DNA from: Pandoraea thiooxydans
Lineage (GTDB): Bacteria; Pseudomonadota; Gammaproteobacteria; Burkholderiales; Burkholderiaceae
Assembly (NCBI RefSeq): GCF_001931675.1
Contig: NZ_CP014839.1
Span: forward strand, 4,030,001 to 4,094,000
Direction of reading: 5' to 3'
DNA: 64,000 bases
The notes beneath the pieces were generated by a model, which was given only the letters and a program-made list of their open reading frames with translations, had not been told where the DNA came from and ran no database searches. Positions 43,857-57,586 of the stretch are shown here, in pieces. Position 1 is the stretch's first letter. Each line of letters begins with the position of its first letter. The position numbers were made by a program, and so were the translations under genes.

Positions 43857-45206
43857 TCATCCCGCCGGCATCCCCTCGAGCACCCGAGCGGCGTCGAGCA
43901 AACCACCCAGCATCCGGTCGGCCACCTGCTGCGAAAAGCCGGCCGGCAGTTCCGCTTGTACTTGTGCCACCGCGCCGGGCGTTCGTGCGATCAGCTCCTG
44001 AAGCAATGGCTCGGCGTTTTCTCCATAACCGACTTTTCTCGCCGTGCTGTTGAAGTGCCGGCGCTGGATTTCGTGCATGCGGTAGTGGCGGTTCTTGCCC
44101 AGCAGCGCCATCGCCAATTTGAGGTCCTGCGCGGCCCATTGGTTGGGGCCTTCACCGATGACTGGGTAGGCGGACATCACGTCGTACATCGGGGTGAGCC
44201 GAAAGCCGCCTGCTGCGCCGGGCTGCGGCTGAATGCTGAAGTTTTTGGCATGGCCGTCCGGCGCGCGCAGCATCCAGAACAGGATTTGCGAGGCCATGAG
44301 GGTGCGCAGGTCGCGCCCGGCATCGAGCGACTGCTGCACCAGGGTGAACAGTTGCATGAGGCCCGGCCCGCCTTCGTTCTCGTACTTGACCAGCGGCGAT
44401 GTTCCGGTGGCCTGGCAGAAGTCTTCCTGCACGCGCCGAAAGAGCCGCGTGCCGTCGGACGACACCGAGCGATCGAATCGCTCGACGACGAGCACGCGCA
44501 GTTTGCCAAACGTGGCGATGCGGGCTTCGGCCGTGGGCAGGCCATAGGCCTGGAGCAAGCGAAGGCATAGCCACTCGTTGTCCACCGAGGTGGTGAAATC
44601 TGCCTGCCGGCCGCCGACCAGGCCAAGGGGCAGCTTGAAGATGTGTGTGGTGGGCGTCGCGCCGCGCGGCTTCAGCCACTTGCCGCCCCACCATAGAAAG
44701 GCGTCCTTCTCCTGGGCGCCGGCGAGCGAGATTCGGAAGTCGTCGTCCGGGTCCCGCGCGCCGGCAAACCGGTCGGGAGTGGCGACTTCAAGCAGGTGGC
44801 GCTCGATGGCTTCGTCGTCCACGACCACGCCGTCGATAACGTCGACACCGGAAGGCGTCTCGCCTTCCGGCAGGAGTTGCAGTGCGCCCACGCAATCGCG
44901 CCCGATGGCGCTCAGCAGGTCGAAGGAGTCGATGGAGCCCGTCTTGAAGCGGGCCGCAACACGCTTGCGGATGGCGTCGCTGTCTGGCAACAGGCCGTCG
45001 AAATAGTGAGCGACGTTGCCGCCTTTCAACGGTTCATTGTTGAGGTTGAACGGCAGCGACAAAGATATCGGCCGGCCGCGCGCGGAGGCGAGCCACTGTG
45101 CGGCGTATTGCAGTTCCATTTCGCCGCGGGCGGTGATGGTCCAGCGTCCGACGTGCTCTCCGTTGGCCCAGAGCGTCAGCGTTTGGCTATGCGAACGGCG
45201 CCCCAT
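43857..45206 (-). CDS. hipA: HipA-family Ser/Thr kinase toxin (module 2)
   Basis: 449 residues from ATG at 45206 (MGRRSHSQTLTLWANGEHVG), one base after the hipB stop. It has classical HipA motifs: LSLPFNLNNEPLKGGNVAHYF, SLAGAQEKDAFLWW (ATP loop), THIFKLPLG, APDGHAKNFSI (catalytic loop) and LTPMYDVMSAYP. It differs clearly from the HipA of module 1, so the two modules are not a recent duplication. Confidence 0.93.
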   Translation of the reverse strand: MGRRSHSQTLTLWANGEHVGRWTITARGEMELQYAAQWLASARGRPISLSLPFNLNNEPLKGGNVAHYFDGLLPDSDAIRKRVAARFKTGSIDSFDLLSAIGRDCVGALQLLPEGETPSGVDVIDGVVVDDEAIERHLLEVATPDRFAGARDPDDDFRISLAGAQEKDAFLWWGGKWLKPRGATPTTHIFKLPLGLVGGRQADFTTSVDNEWLCLRLLQAYGLPTAEARIATFGKLRVLVVERFDRSVSSDGTRLFRRVQEDFCQATGTSPLVKYENEGGPGLMQLFTLVQQSLDAGRDLRTLMASQILFWMLRAPDGHAKNFSIQPQPGAAGGFRLTPMYDVMSAYPVIGEGPNQWAAQDLKLAMALLGKNRHYRMHEIQRRHFNSTARKVGYGENAEPLLQELIARTPGAVAQVQAELPAGFSQQVADRMLGGLLDAARVLEGMPAG

Positions 45207-45207
45207 G

Positions 45208-45471
45208 TCACCACTCCGTCGAGGGAGCCGATTCGAGACTCTCCCGCTCACCCAGGCGCAAACTGAGGCCAACGGCCGCGCACCAGCCAAGCAATTGCTT
45301 GAAACTCATTTCGTCCGGATGTTGTTCCAGATAGGAGACGCGGTTCTGACTCAGGCCCAATCGCGCCGCCACCTGCGCCTGCGTCAGCTTGCGGCGTTTG
45401 CGGGCAACCTTGAGCAATTGGCCAAGCTGCAGGGCGGTCAGCAACGGTTGCGACGGTAAGGTAGGAGACAT
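45208..45471 (-). CDS. hipB: HipB HTH antitoxin (module 2)
   Basis: 87 residues. The helix-turn-helix (QAQVAARLGLSQNRVSYLEQ) follows a basic segment (ARKRRKLTQ), as in HipB repressors. It is followed by hipA after one base. The upstream region 45486-45575 has a cluster of CAGATATT-type repeats likely bound by this protein. Confidence 0.9.
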   Translation of the reverse strand: MSPTLPSQPLLTALQLGQLLKVARKRRKLTQAQVAARLGLSQNRVSYLEQHPDEMSFKQLLGWCAAVGLSLRLGERESLESAPSTEW

Positions 45472-45485
45472 GGCTTGTATCCGAA

Positions 45486-45570
45486 ATTCAGCTATTTTTA
45501 TTTTAGCTGGTTTTCAGATATTTGAAAGATATCTGTTATTCAGATATTTATTGAATAGCTGAATAGCAGA
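45486..45570. promoter_or_regulatory. Candidate HipB operator cluster upstream of hipBA module 2
   Basis: An AT-rich segment with repeated CAG(A/C)TATT half-sites in both orientations. A perfect palindrome, CAGATAT-7 bases-ATATCTG, spans 45515-45535. Further half-sites lie at about 45489, 45541 and, inverted, in GAATAGCTGAATAG at about 45553. The arrangement is typical of an autoregulated hipBA promoter. Confidence 0.7.
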
Positions 45571-45677
45571 TAAACGGGACTCATTGGCCGGGCTTGTTTC
45601 AGCGCTTGGTTGTGCGGCTTTCTGGCTTGACGTGTCGTTGGCCTTTGCCTGGCGCCAGCCGGGTTATAGATTTCCGT

Positions 45678-46802
45678 TCACCCATCTACCGACGCTTCGA
45701 AGCGGAAGCTCTGCTTCAGGTCGTTCATCCAGGACGGCTCAATCAGCTTGTCATGTTGTAACCGCCCGACCACGATGCCTGGGTGGACACCAATCCGCGC
45801 CGCAAAATCGGTAACGGCCGTTCTGGTTTTGAGGTTGGCCAATGTTTGAACATGTTGCGGGGGAATCAACCAGTTTCCGGCCCACTCGTTGGCTTCACGC
45901 TCACGAGGGTCGCTGGTGCGCGCGGCGTTGGGGTCATCCAGGAAAATGGATTTCTTGTCTTCCTTGCTGTTCGCATGTAGCAGTATGTGGGCTGCTTCGT
46001 GGAAAAAACTGAACCAGAATTTGTCGTTGGTTTTTCCGTACAGCGACAGCTGTATCAAAGCTCGCGTCGGGTTCAGCCAGCGAGCCACGCCGCTCACGTG
46101 CGCCCGAGGAATGGCTGGCACCAGAACCAATAGCACGCCGGCACCGTGCAGCAGCGTGCGCATTTTCGGCTCGAACACGTCGGGCGGCTCGCAGGTCATG
46201 CCGCGAATCATGTGTAAAGCCTTCTCGAAACTCACCTTGTCGTACTTGGGGCCATCGAGCTTTTCGGCCTGTTGCTCACCAAGACGCAGCCAAGCCGAGA
46301 TCGCACCCACATCGCTTTGGTCTGCACGGCTGCGGCGGAAAGCCACCTGCATGCCGCCGTAGTGAGCACGCCACTCGTCAGGCGAGGCAACTCCGAAGAA
46401 GCGCAAGCAACTCTCGACCAGACCGGGTTTATGTCTGCTATCCAGACGTTGCTTCGGAATAGCCGCGCATGCCATCAGCTCCTTAATCGGCAGCTCTTCC
46501 AACCAGGAAACCCAGCCGGCATGGCGCTGCGCAGCTTCAAGTCTGGCTTTATGCTTTTGGTAGTTTGCTTCGAGCGTTAGCCAAAAATCCATGGTGCTGC
46601 CCAGCACACGTTCCAGGCGCTGCGCTGCATCCACGGTAAGCGGCACTTTGCCGTTGATGAGCTGGCTGATATGTTTTTCGCTATAACCCAGACGCTGCGC
46701 CAATTCCGCCTGTGTCCAGCCGCGTTCGTCGGCAATATCCAGAATTGATTCGCCGGGGGGCAAGGCCCAGTCTGGAGCAAAAGGGGCTCTGGGTTCAGTC
46801 AT
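45678..46802 (-). CDS. higA: HigA-type antitoxin fused to an ImmA/IrrE-like peptidase domain
   Basis: 374 residues. An N-terminal helix-turn-helix of the HigA type (TQAELAQRLGYSEKHISQLI) at about 30-50 is followed by a linker and a C-terminal ImmA/IrrE zinc-metallopeptidase-like domain with HEAAH (SFFHEAAHILLH) and a downstream Glu (REREANEWAG). It overlaps higB by 8 bases. The helix-turn-helix represses the operon; the peptidase-like part may cleave a regulator or stabilise the complex. Confidence 0.87.
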   Translation of the reverse strand: MTEPRAPFAPDWALPPGESILDIADERGWTQAELAQRLGYSEKHISQLINGKVPLTVDAAQRLERVLGSTMDFWLTLEANYQKHKARLEAAQRHAGWVSWLEELPIKELMACAAIPKQRLDSRHKPGLVESCLRFFGVASPDEWRAHYGGMQVAFRRSRADQSDVGAISAWLRLGEQQAEKLDGPKYDKVSFEKALHMIRGMTCEPPDVFEPKMRTLLHGAGVLLVLVPAIPRAHVSGVARWLNPTRALIQLSLYGKTNDKFWFSFFHEAAHILLHANSKEDKKSIFLDDPNAARTSDPREREANEWAGNWLIPPQHVQTLANLKTRTAVTDFAARIGVHPGIVVGRLQHDKLIEPSWMNDLKQSFRFEASVDG

Positions 46803-47124
46803 GATAATCCCCTATGTATTCAATGTTGATGATCGTAACCTCGGACCATTCAACGCCGCCGTCAGGGCGTAAGGGGCACGGGTCATGATCGGGGGCGAAA
46901 ACCAATCTCCAGCCACCGGCAAGATCAAGCGCGAACTGCCCGAGACGATCTCCCTTGAGAGGATGAGGATTGCCGGCGATCAGATCGGTGACACATGCAG
47001 CCGCTTCGAGCGCCGCCAACCGTACCTTCAGCTTACGTGCAGAGGCCGTTCCGAGTTTTTTCTCGGCGACGGCCTGTTTTTCACACAACTCGCGGACTTT
47101 CTTGTCCTTGTACCGAATTTCCAA
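46795..47124 (-). CDS. higB: HigB/RelE-family mRNA interferase toxin
   Basis: 109 residues of the RelE/HigB fold: a basic N-terminal helix pair, GNPHPLKGDRLGQFALDLAG and WRLVFAPDHDP, and the terminal EVTIINIEYIGDYH. The start is a TTG with GAGG 5 bases upstream; no ATG fits. It precedes the antitoxin, the reverse order typical of higBA. A perfect palindrome lies 22 bases upstream. Confidence 0.85.
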   Translation of the reverse strand: MEIRYKDKKVRELCEKQAVAEKKLGTASARKLKVRLAALEAAACVTDLIAGNPHPLKGDRLGQFALDLAGGWRLVFAPDHDPCPLRPDGGVEWSEVTIINIEYIGDYHD

Positions 47125-47145
47125 GGCGTCCTCATCTTATCATTC

Positions 47146-47162
47146 TTTACCTAATAGGTAAA
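47146..47162. promoter_or_regulatory. Candidate HigA operator
   Basis: A perfect palindrome TTTACCT-AAT-AGGTAAA, 22 bases upstream of the higB start, in the position expected for autoregulation by HigA. Confidence 0.65.
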
Positions 47163-47481
47163 TTTCTATATCGACCAACGACTGCTGCGCATTTTTTTGA
47201 TCAAGATAGAGGCCTGGGTGAATGCCGCCCTGTCGGCAAGCGTCCCGCGAGCAGCTCGAGATGTGCTGCAAGCTGCCGCAAAATGCCCCGACCTTGCCTT
47301 ACCGATACCCGCTGCCACAGAGCCTCCTCGAATCGGTTTGCTTAGGCAGTCGTCCAGTATATTTTTGCTTAGGGATGCTTGAAATGAGAAGTTGCCTATC
47401 AGGACGATGGCATCAGGCTTTTGGAAATCGGCGTTGCGACTTACCGCCGATGGACTTCGTTTGAACTATCAGAAATATCCA
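47163..47481. other. Intergenic stretch between higBA and the gyrB terminator
   Basis: About 320 bases with no gene I can support. Short frames here are not conserved-looking. This is the junction between the toxin-antitoxin array and the origin core. Confidence 0.5.
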
Positions 47482-47507
47482 GCGAGTTGCCTCACACAGC
47501 AACTCGC
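47482..47507 (-). terminator. Hairpin downstream of gyrB
   Basis: A perfect 9-bp stem, GCGAGTTGC and GCAACTCGC, with an 8-base loop, about 25 bases past the gyrB stop. Only a few T residues follow on the minus strand, so it is a plausible but not textbook intrinsic terminator. Confidence 0.5.
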
Positions 47508-47530
47508 CGGATGCGGGGTTTCTTCACCCG

Positions 47531-51204
<3,674 letters not shown>

Positions 51205-51419
51205 ATATATCCTTCGTAATAAGTAATAGTGTCCTGCAAAAGCGTTGGAAAACCGCTATTTTCCCTTTCGCTTCAAATAATTGCCAATCGGATAACTGGT
51301 CGGACAAGAGGCCGCACAGCGTGTGGGGAGTTTGTGGACGCAACCCGTATTGTGCCCCAAAAGGCCGTTTATTCACAAAAGCTCCCCTGCTTATCCCCAG
51401 GCCTGGCCGCCGCCTCCGA
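51205..51419. other. dnaA-dnaN intergenic region with DnaA-box-like sites
   Basis: 215 bases. One consensus DnaA box, TTATTCACA, is at 51369-51377, and a one-mismatch box, TTATCCCCA, at 51391-51399, with weaker inverted TGTGG sequences between. An AT-rich part lies toward dnaN. It may contribute to origin function or DnaA-controlled dnaN expression. Confidence 0.6.
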
Positions 51420-52892
51420 TCATCCCTTCAAGGTCTGCTCCAATACGTGCAATTCGTGGTTGAGCTGCGCGTCCTTGCCGCGCGCCTCGGCCATTTTGCG
51501 CACCGCGTGCAGGACGGTGGTGTGGTCCCGCCCGCCGAACAGCTCGCCGATCTCCGGCAGGCTCTTTTGCGTCAGTTCCTTGGCCAGATACATGGCGATC
51601 TGGCGCGGCCGGGCGATGTTGGCCGGCCGCTTTTTCGAGTACATGTCGGCGACTTTGATGTTGTAGAAGTCGGCCACGGTTTTCTGGATGTTTTCGACCG
51701 AGATCTGCCGGTTTTGCACGGTCAGGAGGTCTTTGAGCGCCTCCTTGGTGAGCTCGATGGTGATCTCGCGGCCGTGGAATTTCGAGTAGGCCAGGATCTT
51801 GCGCAGCGCGCCTTCGAGTTCGCGCACGTTCGAGCGCAGGTGCTTGCCGACGAAGAAGGCGACGTCTTCCGAGAGCGCGACGCCCTCGGCCTGTGCCTTC
51901 TTGATCAGGATGGCCACGCGCATTTCGAGCTCGGGCGGCTCGATGGCCACGGTCAGGCCGGAGTCGAAGCGGGAGATCAGGCGGTCGTCGATACCGGTGA
52001 TTTCCTTCGGATAGGTGTCGCTGGTGATGATGACCTGCGCGCGGTTGGCGATCAGCGCCTCGAACGCGTAGAAGAATTCTTCCTGGGTGCGGTTCTTGCC
52101 CGAGAAGAACTGGATGTCGTCGATCAGCAGCAGGTCAAGCGAGTGGTAGTAGCGCTTGAATTCGTCGAACGCCTTGCGCTGATACGCCTTGACGACGTCG
52201 GAGACGTACTGCTCGGCGTGGATGTAGCGAATGCGCGGGTTCTGCTTTTCCTGCAGCAACTGATTGCCGATGGCGTGGATCACGTGGGTCTTGCCCAGCC
52301 CCACGCCGCCATAGAGGAACAGCGGGTTGTACGAGGTGCCCGGATTGTTGGCGACCTGAATCGCCGCGGCGCGCGCGAGCTGATTCGATTTGCCGGTGAC
52401 GAAGTTGTCGAAGGTCAGCGCGGAGTTGAGCTTGGAACGCTCGTAGATTGCGTCGATTTCGGTACGATTTTCCGACGAACGCGGTTCCTGGGGCGTTACA
52501 CGCCAGGCGCGGCGCGCCATTTCGGCTTCGTTGGCGCCCACGTCGGGCAACTCGCCGGCGAGTCCGGCGGCGTCGATGGCCGACGGGCTCATGGGTGCCG
52601 GCGCCGGCGCGCTGGGCCGGCCGGCCGGCGCACCCCGCTGCCCGGCCTTGGGGTCGAGCACGAACAGCACTTCGACCGGCTCCTGCCAGAAAGCCGCGGC
52701 CATGTCCTGGATGCGGCCGGAGAATTGATTCTTGACCCAATCCAGCTTGAAACGATTCGGCGCGGCAATACGCAGCGTGCGCGCCTGCTCGTCGAACTCG
52801 AGCGGCGCCAGCGGCTTGATCCAGGTCCGATATTGCTGCGGCGTCAGTTCTTTTTCCAGACGCGTCGCGCAGTGTTGCCAGAATTCGTTCAT
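51420..52892 (-). CDS. dnaA: Chromosomal replication initiator DnaA
   Basis: 490 residues. Domain I is at 1-90, a variable Pro/Ala-rich domain II at about 90-155, the AAA+ domain III with Walker A ([15 protein letters not shown]) and Walker B ([13 protein letters not shown]), and domain IV with the DnaA signature ([16 protein letters not shown]). The start lacks a strong Shine-Dalgarno sequence. Confidence 0.98.
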   Translation of the reverse strand: MNEFWQHCATRLEKELTPQQYRTWIKPLAPLEFDEQARTLRIAAPNRFKLDWVKNQFSGRIQDMAAAFWQEPVEVLFVLDPKAGQRGAPAGRPSAPAPAPMSPSAIDAAGLAGELPDVGANEAEMARRAWRVTPQEPRSSENRTEIDAIYERSKLNSALTFDNFVTGKSNQLARAAAIQVANNPGTSYNPLFLYGGVGLGKTHVIHAIGNQLLQEKQNPRIRYIHAEQYVSDVVKAYQRKAFDEFKRYYHSLDLLLIDDIQFFSGKNRTQEEFFYAFEALIANRAQVIITSDTYPKEITGIDDRLISRFDSGLTVAIEPPELEMRVAILIKKAQAEGVALSEDVAFFVGKHLRSNVRELEGALRKILAYSKFHGREITIELTKEALKDLLTVQNRQISVENIQKTVADFYNIKVADMYSKKRPANIARPRQIAMYLAKELTQKSLPEIGELFGGRDHTTVLHAVRKMAEARGKDAQLNHELHVLEQTLKG

Positions 52893-53325
52893 TTATTACT
52901 TATAGGAGGGTTGCGCGTGCTTTTGCCTCAGGCGCCCAATCAGTGCCGCCACCGCGGCACGACGCCAGGCCGGCCCATGACGGCCGACGGCATGGCGCGC
53001 CGCGAAACACCCGTGGTGCCGCGCGCGCAAAAAGGCCGTCCGCCGCGCAAAAGCCGCGCAGCCGAATAACTCGGTCAAACGTGATGGGGTCGATTTTAAC
53101 GCCAAAGACCCCGCGCGGGGACGTTATCCACAGGTCTAAATCCATTTTCCGTGCACCCGCGCCAGCACGGGCTCTGCGCTAAGCTCTTGACACATAATGG
53201 AAAAAAAGCTTAAATAGCTGGTTCTGCAAAAATATAACGGATACCCATCCGGCCCTGGCCGGCGGCGCACGCCGCCTTCGATGGCCTTTGCCACGGCGCT
53301 GGGCCTTTTTAATTAGTGAGTCATC
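52893..53325. other. dnaA-rpmH intergenic region, candidate oriC
   Basis: 433 bases between divergent dnaA and rpmH, the usual oriC location in this family. A perfect DnaA box, TTATCCACA, is at 53124-53132. AT-rich stretches lie at about 53196-53240. Few boxes were found, so the full origin may extend into the dnaA-dnaN gap. The flanking genes are all oriented away, co-directional with replication. Confidence 0.65.
53187..53215 (+). promoter_or_regulatory. Sigma-70 promoter for rpmH
   Basis: A perfect -35 TTGACA at 53187-53192, a 17-base spacer, and a -10 candidate TTAAAT at 53210-53215, about 110 bases upstream of rpmH. Confidence 0.7.
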
Positions 53326-53460
53326 ATGAAACGTACTTATCAGCCTTCCGTCACGCGTCGCAAGCGTACCCACGGTTTCCTGGTCCGCATGAAAACCCGT
53401 GGCGGGCGCAAGGTCATCAGCGCGCGTCGCGCCAAAGGCCGTAAGCGCCTGGCTGTTTAA
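53326..53460 (+). CDS. rpmH: 50S ribosomal protein L34
   Basis: A 44-residue, strongly basic protein: [20 protein letters not shown] to the KGRKRLAV terminus, exactly the L34 family. It is too short for many gene callers. It leads the rpmH-rnpA-yidD-yidC operon. Confidence 0.98.
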   Translation: MKRTYQPSVTRRKRTHGFLVRMKTRGGRKVISARRAKGRKRLAV

Positions 53461-53478
53461 GCCTGATTCCGTGTTGAT

Positions 53479-53961
53479 TTGTGCGCGGAGCGCTTGAAAA
53501 CCTCCGCCGGCTTTCCGAAAGCTGCGCGGCTTCTGAAAACGGATGAATTTTCATCCGTTTTTAGTTTGCGGCCCTGGCGCCGGAGCTTGCATTTCGTGCT
53601 GTACATGCGTCAGCGCGAAGCGCCGGGGCCCGACGGCGACCGCGCTCGTCTGGGGGTCGTGGTCGGCCGGCGCCACGCGCCGCATGCGGTGACCCGCAAT
53701 CTGATCAAGCGCGCGGCGCGAGACCTGTTTCGGCTGCGTCAATCCGGTTTGGCCGGCTGGGATCTTGTGCTACGCTTGCAACGCCGTTTTGAGCCTACGG
53801 AATTTCGCGCCGCCTCGTCGGCCGCGCTCAGGACGGCCTGCCGGGCTGAATTGGCGTCGCTTTTCGAGGCCGCCGCAGCCCGCGCGGCGCGCGGCACCGC
53901 CCCAGCCGAGGCTGGCGGCCCTCCGAGCAAATCCAGCACTCCCCCGACACGGCCGGATTGA
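53479..53961 (+). CDS. rnpA: Ribonuclease P protein component
   Basis: 160 residues starting with TTG at 53479, since no ATG or GTG is in frame upstream of the homologous [17 protein letters not shown]. The RNR motif region is [17 protein letters not shown]. RnpA binds the RNA subunit to mature the 5' ends of tRNA. The C-terminal 35 residues are Ala/Pro-rich and longer than usual. Confidence 0.94.
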   Translation: MCAERLKTSAGFPKAARLLKTDEFSSVFSLRPWRRSLHFVLYMRQREAPGPDGDRARLGVVVGRRHAPHAVTRNLIKRAARDLFRLRQSGLAGWDLVLRLQRRFEPTEFRAASSAALRTACRAELASLFEAAAARAARGTAPAEAGGPPSKSSTPPTRPD

Positions 53962-53962
53962 T

Positions 53963-54262
53963 ATGCGAACCCTATTGCTGTTGCTTTTGCGATTCTACAA
54001 GCTGGCCATCAGCCCCTGGCTGGGTGACCGGTGCCGCTTTTATCCGAGCTGCTCGGATTACGCGCGCGAAGCGATCGAGACGCACGGCCCGGCACGGGGA
54101 ACCTATCTCGCGGCGTGCCGTCTGTGCCGCTGTCATCCGTTTCACCCGGGCGGATGCGACCCTGTTCCGCCCCCTCGTCAAGCGAAAAACGCCGCGCCGC
54201 GCAGCAGCACGACGTCGGATCCGAAGCACGGCTCGCACCGTCTTCCCCACCGCTTTTTCTGA
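53963..54262 (+). CDS. yidD: Membrane protein insertion efficiency factor YidD
   Basis: 99 residues. The ATG lies one base after the rnpA stop. The family core [20 protein letters not shown] and [12 protein letters not shown], then [15 protein letters not shown], is complete. The protein has a Cys-rich amphipathic profile and assists YidC. Overlapping longer frames are shadows. Confidence 0.95.
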   Translation: MRTLLLLLLRFYKLAISPWLGDRCRFYPSCSDYAREAIETHGPARGTYLAACRLCRCHPFHPGGCDPVPPPRQAKNAAPRSSTTSDPKHGSHRLPHRFF

Positions 54263-54286
54263 TTACGTCCAACAAGAGATCGCTCC

Positions 54287-55969
54287 ATGGACATCAAACG
54301 CACCGTACTCTGGGTCATTTTCGCGTTATCGCTGGTCATGTTGTTCGACAACTGGCAGCGCTTTCACGGGCACCCGTCGATTTTCTTCCCGACCATGCAG
54401 GACACCGCGTCGAGCTCGTCGGCGCCGGGCGGCGCATCCGGGGCCAACGCGGCCAATGGTGCCAACGCGCTGCCGCAGGCCGGCACTTCGACGACGGCTG
54501 CCGCGCCGGGCAATGCCCCGGCCACGGCTGCCGCGACGCATGGCCAGAATCTCAAGATCCAGACCGATCTGTACGATCTGAACATCAATACCGAGGGCGG
54601 CACGCTGACGTACCTGGCGCTGCGCAAGTGGTCGGACAAGACCGAGCCCGGCAAGCATGTGGTGTTGTTCGACCAGTCCGCCACGCATACGTATCTGGCG
54701 CGCACCGGCCTGATCGGCGGCGATTTCCCGAATCACAACGATATTTTCACGGTGGAACCCGGCCCGCTGACGATGACCGGCGACACGCTGAACGTGCGGC
54801 TCGATTCGCCCGTCAAGGATGGCGTGAAGCTGGTGCGCACGTATACGTTCAAGCGCGGCAGCTACGTGATCGACGTGCAGAACCAGGTCGTCAATACCGG
54901 TACGAAGCCGGTTAGCCCGGTGCTGTATATGGAACTGGTGCGCGACGGCTCGCAGATCGCCGGCCCGAAATTCTCGCACAGCTCGTTTACCGGACCGGCG
55001 ATCTACACCAACGCCGACAAATTCCAGAAAGTGTCGTTCAAGGACATCGGCGAGGATAAGGCGCACTACGCGAAGAGCGCCGACAACGGCTGGATCGCGA
55101 TGGTGCAGCTGTATTTTGCCTCGGCCTGGGTGCCGAAGCAGGGCTCGCCGCGTGACTACTATATGGGCAAGCTGGGCCCGGACCTGTATCGCGTCGGCAT
55201 GAAGGAGCCACTGGGCACGGTGGCGCCGGGCGCGACCGAAACTGTCGACGCGCGCCTGTTCGCCGGCCCGCAGGAAGAGCACATGCTCGCGCAGATCGCG
55301 CCGGGCCTGGACCTGCTCAAAGACTACGGCTGGTTCACGATTCTCGCCAAGCCGCTGTTCTGGCTGCTCTCGAAGCTGCATGCGCTGATCGGCAACTGGG
55401 GTTGGGCGATCATCGCGGTGACGGTCATCCTGAAGCTGGTGTTCTTCCCGCTGTCGGCTGCCAGCTACAAGTCGATGGCGCGCATGAAGGTGATCACGCC
55501 GCGCATGCAGGCGCTTCGCGAGCGCCACAAGGGCGATCCGCAGAAGATGAATGCGGCGCTCATGGAGCTGTACAAGACCGAGAAGGTCAATCCGTTCGGC
55601 GGGTGTATCCCCATCGTGATCCAGATTCCGGTATTCATTGCGCTGTACTGGGTGCTGCTCTCGAGCGTGGAAATGCGCGGCGCGCCGTGGCTCGGCTGGA
55701 TTCACGATCTGTCGGCGCAAGACCCGTATTACATTCTGCCGGTGCTGATGGCCGTGTCGATGTTCATCCAGACGCGCCTGAATCCGACGCCGCCCGATCC
55801 GGTGCAGGCCAAGATGATGATGTTCATGCCGCTGGTGTTCTCGTTCATGTTCCTGTTCCTGCCGTCGGGCCTGGTGCTGTATTACGTGGTCAACAACATT
55901 CTGTCGATCGCGCAGCAATGGTCGATCAACCGGATGCTGGGGCAACACAAGACGAAGAAGGCGACCTGA
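54287..55969 (+). CDS. yidC: Membrane protein insertase YidC
   Basis: 560 residues: an N-terminal transmembrane helix ([19 protein letters not shown]), an Ala/Gly-rich linker, the large periplasmic domain (about 85-340) and the conserved insertase core of five helices from about 360 on ([26 protein letters not shown]-like [20 protein letters not shown]). The tail is basic, as expected. It follows yidD in the usual order. Confidence 0.98.
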   Translation: MDIKRTVLWVIFALSLVMLFDNWQRFHGHPSIFFPTMQDTASSSSAPGGASGANAANGANALPQAGTSTTAAAPGNAPATAAATHGQNLKIQTDLYDLNINTEGGTLTYLALRKWSDKTEPGKHVVLFDQSATHTYLARTGLIGGDFPNHNDIFTVEPGPLTMTGDTLNVRLDSPVKDGVKLVRTYTFKRGSYVIDVQNQVVNTGTKPVSPVLYMELVRDGSQIAGPKFSHSSFTGPAIYTNADKFQKVSFKDIGEDKAHYAKSADNGWIAMVQLYFASAWVPKQGSPRDYYMGKLGPDLYRVGMKEPLGTVAPGATETVDARLFAGPQEEHMLAQIAPGLDLLKDYGWFTILAKPLFWLLSKLHALIGNWGWAIIAVTVILKLVFFPLSAASYKSMARMKVITPRMQALRERHKGDPQKMNAALMELYKTEKVNPFGGCIPIVIQIPVFIALYWVLLSSVEMRGAPWLGWIHDLSAQDPYYILPVLMAVSMFIQTRLNPTPPDPVQAKMMMFMPLVFSFMFLFLPSGLVLYYVVNNILSIAQQWSINRMLGQHKTKKAT

Positions 55970-55996
55970 GGCCGGTTTGCGCCTGAGCCGACCGAG

Positions 55997-56024
55997 CGCC
56001 CGCGATGCAAGTCGCGGGCGTTTT
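55997..56024 (+). terminator. Intrinsic terminator after yidC
   Basis: A perfect 9-bp GC stem, CGCCCGCGA and TCGCGGGCG, with a 6-base loop, followed by TTTT, 28 bases past the yidC stop. It ends the rpmH-yidC operon. Confidence 0.88.
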
Positions 56025-56077
56025 CCATTGGCGCGCTATGTCACAATGACTTTTACGATATCGATTTGCACCACTTG

Positions 56078-57469
56078 ATGGCTCCCTTCAACGAACCGCC
56101 GATTGCCGCCATTGCCACCGCCCCGGGCCGCGGCGGCATTGGCGTCGTGCGTGTCTCGCTCGGGCGTGCGGGCAGCGCCGGGGCCGAGGCGCTCATGCAT
56201 GCGCTGTGCGGCCGCCTGCTGAGCCCGCGTCATGCGAGCTTTCTGCCGTTTCTCGATGCGCAGGGCACGCCGCTCGATCAGGGCATCGCGCTGTATTTTC
56301 CGGGGCCGAATTCGTATACCGGCGAAGATGTGCTCGAATTCCAGGGGCACGGCGGGCCGGTGGTGATGCAACTGCTGCTGCAGCGCTGCCTCGACGCCGG
56401 CGCCGGGTTTGGCGTGCGGCTGGCCGAGCCGGGCGAATTCACCCGGCGGGCCTTTCTGAACGACAAGCTCGATCTGGCGCAGGCCGAAGCCGTGGCCGAC
56501 CTGATCGAGGCCAGCACCGAGGCAGCGGCGCGCTCGGCGAGCCGCTCGCTGGACGGCATCTTTTCGCGCGAGATCCATGCGCTGGTCGACGCGCTGATTC
56601 AATTGCGCATGCTGGTCGAGGCCACACTCGATTTTCCTGAAGAGGAAATCGACTTTCTCCAGCGCGCCGACGCCCTGGGCCAACTTGCGCGCATTCAGGA
56701 AAAGCTCGCGCAGGTGCTGGCCGATGCGCGGCAAGGTGCCCTGCTGCGCGAAGGCCTGAACGTGGTGCTGGCCGGCCAACCGAACGTGGGCAAGTCGTCG
56801 CTGCTCAATGCGCTGGCCGGTGCCGAACTGGCCATCGTCACGCCGATCGCCGGCACCACGCGCGACAAGGTGCAGCAGACCATTCAGATCGAGGGCATCC
56901 CGCTGCACATCATCGACACGGCCGGCCTGCGCGAGACGCAGGACGAGGTCGAGCAGATCGGCGTGGCGCGCAGCTGGCACGAAATCGAAAAGGCCGACGT
57001 GATTCTGCATCTGCTCGATGCGCGTGAGGGCATGACGCCGGCCGACGCCGAGATCGCCGCGCGTTTTCCGGCCGGCATTCCGGTCGTGCGGGTGCTCAAC
57101 AAAACCGATCTCACCGGGCAAGCGCCTGGCGTCGCGGCGGCCGACGCCGGCACGCCGCTCTCGCTGCACCTCTCAGCCAAGGCCGGGCAGGGCATCGACC
57201 TGCTGCGCGCCGAGCTCCTGAAAATCGCCGGCTGGCAAGCCGGCCACGAAAGTGTCTTCCTCGCCCGCGAGCGCCATCTCACCGCGCTGCGTCAGGCACG
57301 CGAACACCTGGCCGTCGCCGCGGCTCACGCGGCGCAAAACGCCCAGGCGCTCGATTTGTTCGCGGAAGAATTACGCCTGGCCCAGGAGCAACTCAACAGC
57401 ATTACCGGCGAATTCACGCCGGACGATTTGCTGGGCGTGATTTTCAGTCGGTTCTGTATCGGTAAATAA
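56078..57469 (+). CDS. mnmE: tRNA modification GTPase MnmE
   Basis: 463 residues from ATG at 56078; an in-frame TTG lies 12 bases upstream. The N-terminal folate-binding domain ([13 protein letters not shown]) is followed by helical domain and inserted G domain with G1 ([14 protein letters not shown]), G3 (DTAGLRE) and G4 (NKTDL), and the C-terminal FCIGK motif. With MnmG it makes the cmnm5 modification of wobble uridines. Confidence 0.97.
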   Translation: MAPFNEPPIAAIATAPGRGGIGVVRVSLGRAGSAGAEALMHALCGRLLSPRHASFLPFLDAQGTPLDQGIALYFPGPNSYTGEDVLEFQGHGGPVVMQLLLQRCLDAGAGFGVRLAEPGEFTRRAFLNDKLDLAQAEAVADLIEASTEAAARSASRSLDGIFSREIHALVDALIQLRMLVEATLDFPEEEIDFLQRADALGQLARIQEKLAQVLADARQGALLREGLNVVLAGQPNVGKSSLLNALAGAELAIVTPIAGTTRDKVQQTIQIEGIPLHIIDTAGLRETQDEVEQIGVARSWHEIEKADVILHLLDAREGMTPADAEIAARFPAGIPVVRVLNKTDLTGQAPGVAAADAGTPLSLHLSAKAGQGIDLLRAELLKIAGWQAGHESVFLARERHLTALRQAREHLAVAAAHAAQNAQALDLFAEELRLAQEQLNSITGEFTPDDLLGVIFSRFCIGK

Positions 57470-57586
57470 CACCTTTTTTTGCCGCGCAGCTTGCACGGTG
57501 CCACGCGCCTTTGGCCGTGTTGGCGCCGCCAAGGGCGACGAATCCGTCGGGCGGCGGTAAGATGGCAATAAAAAAGGAGCCCTCCG

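Noticed and set aside
53765-54262. 165-codon frame overlapping rnpA and yidD
   Set aside because: Only its last 99 codons are yidD; the upstream part is out of frame with rnpA and antibiased, so the ATG at 53963 is used.
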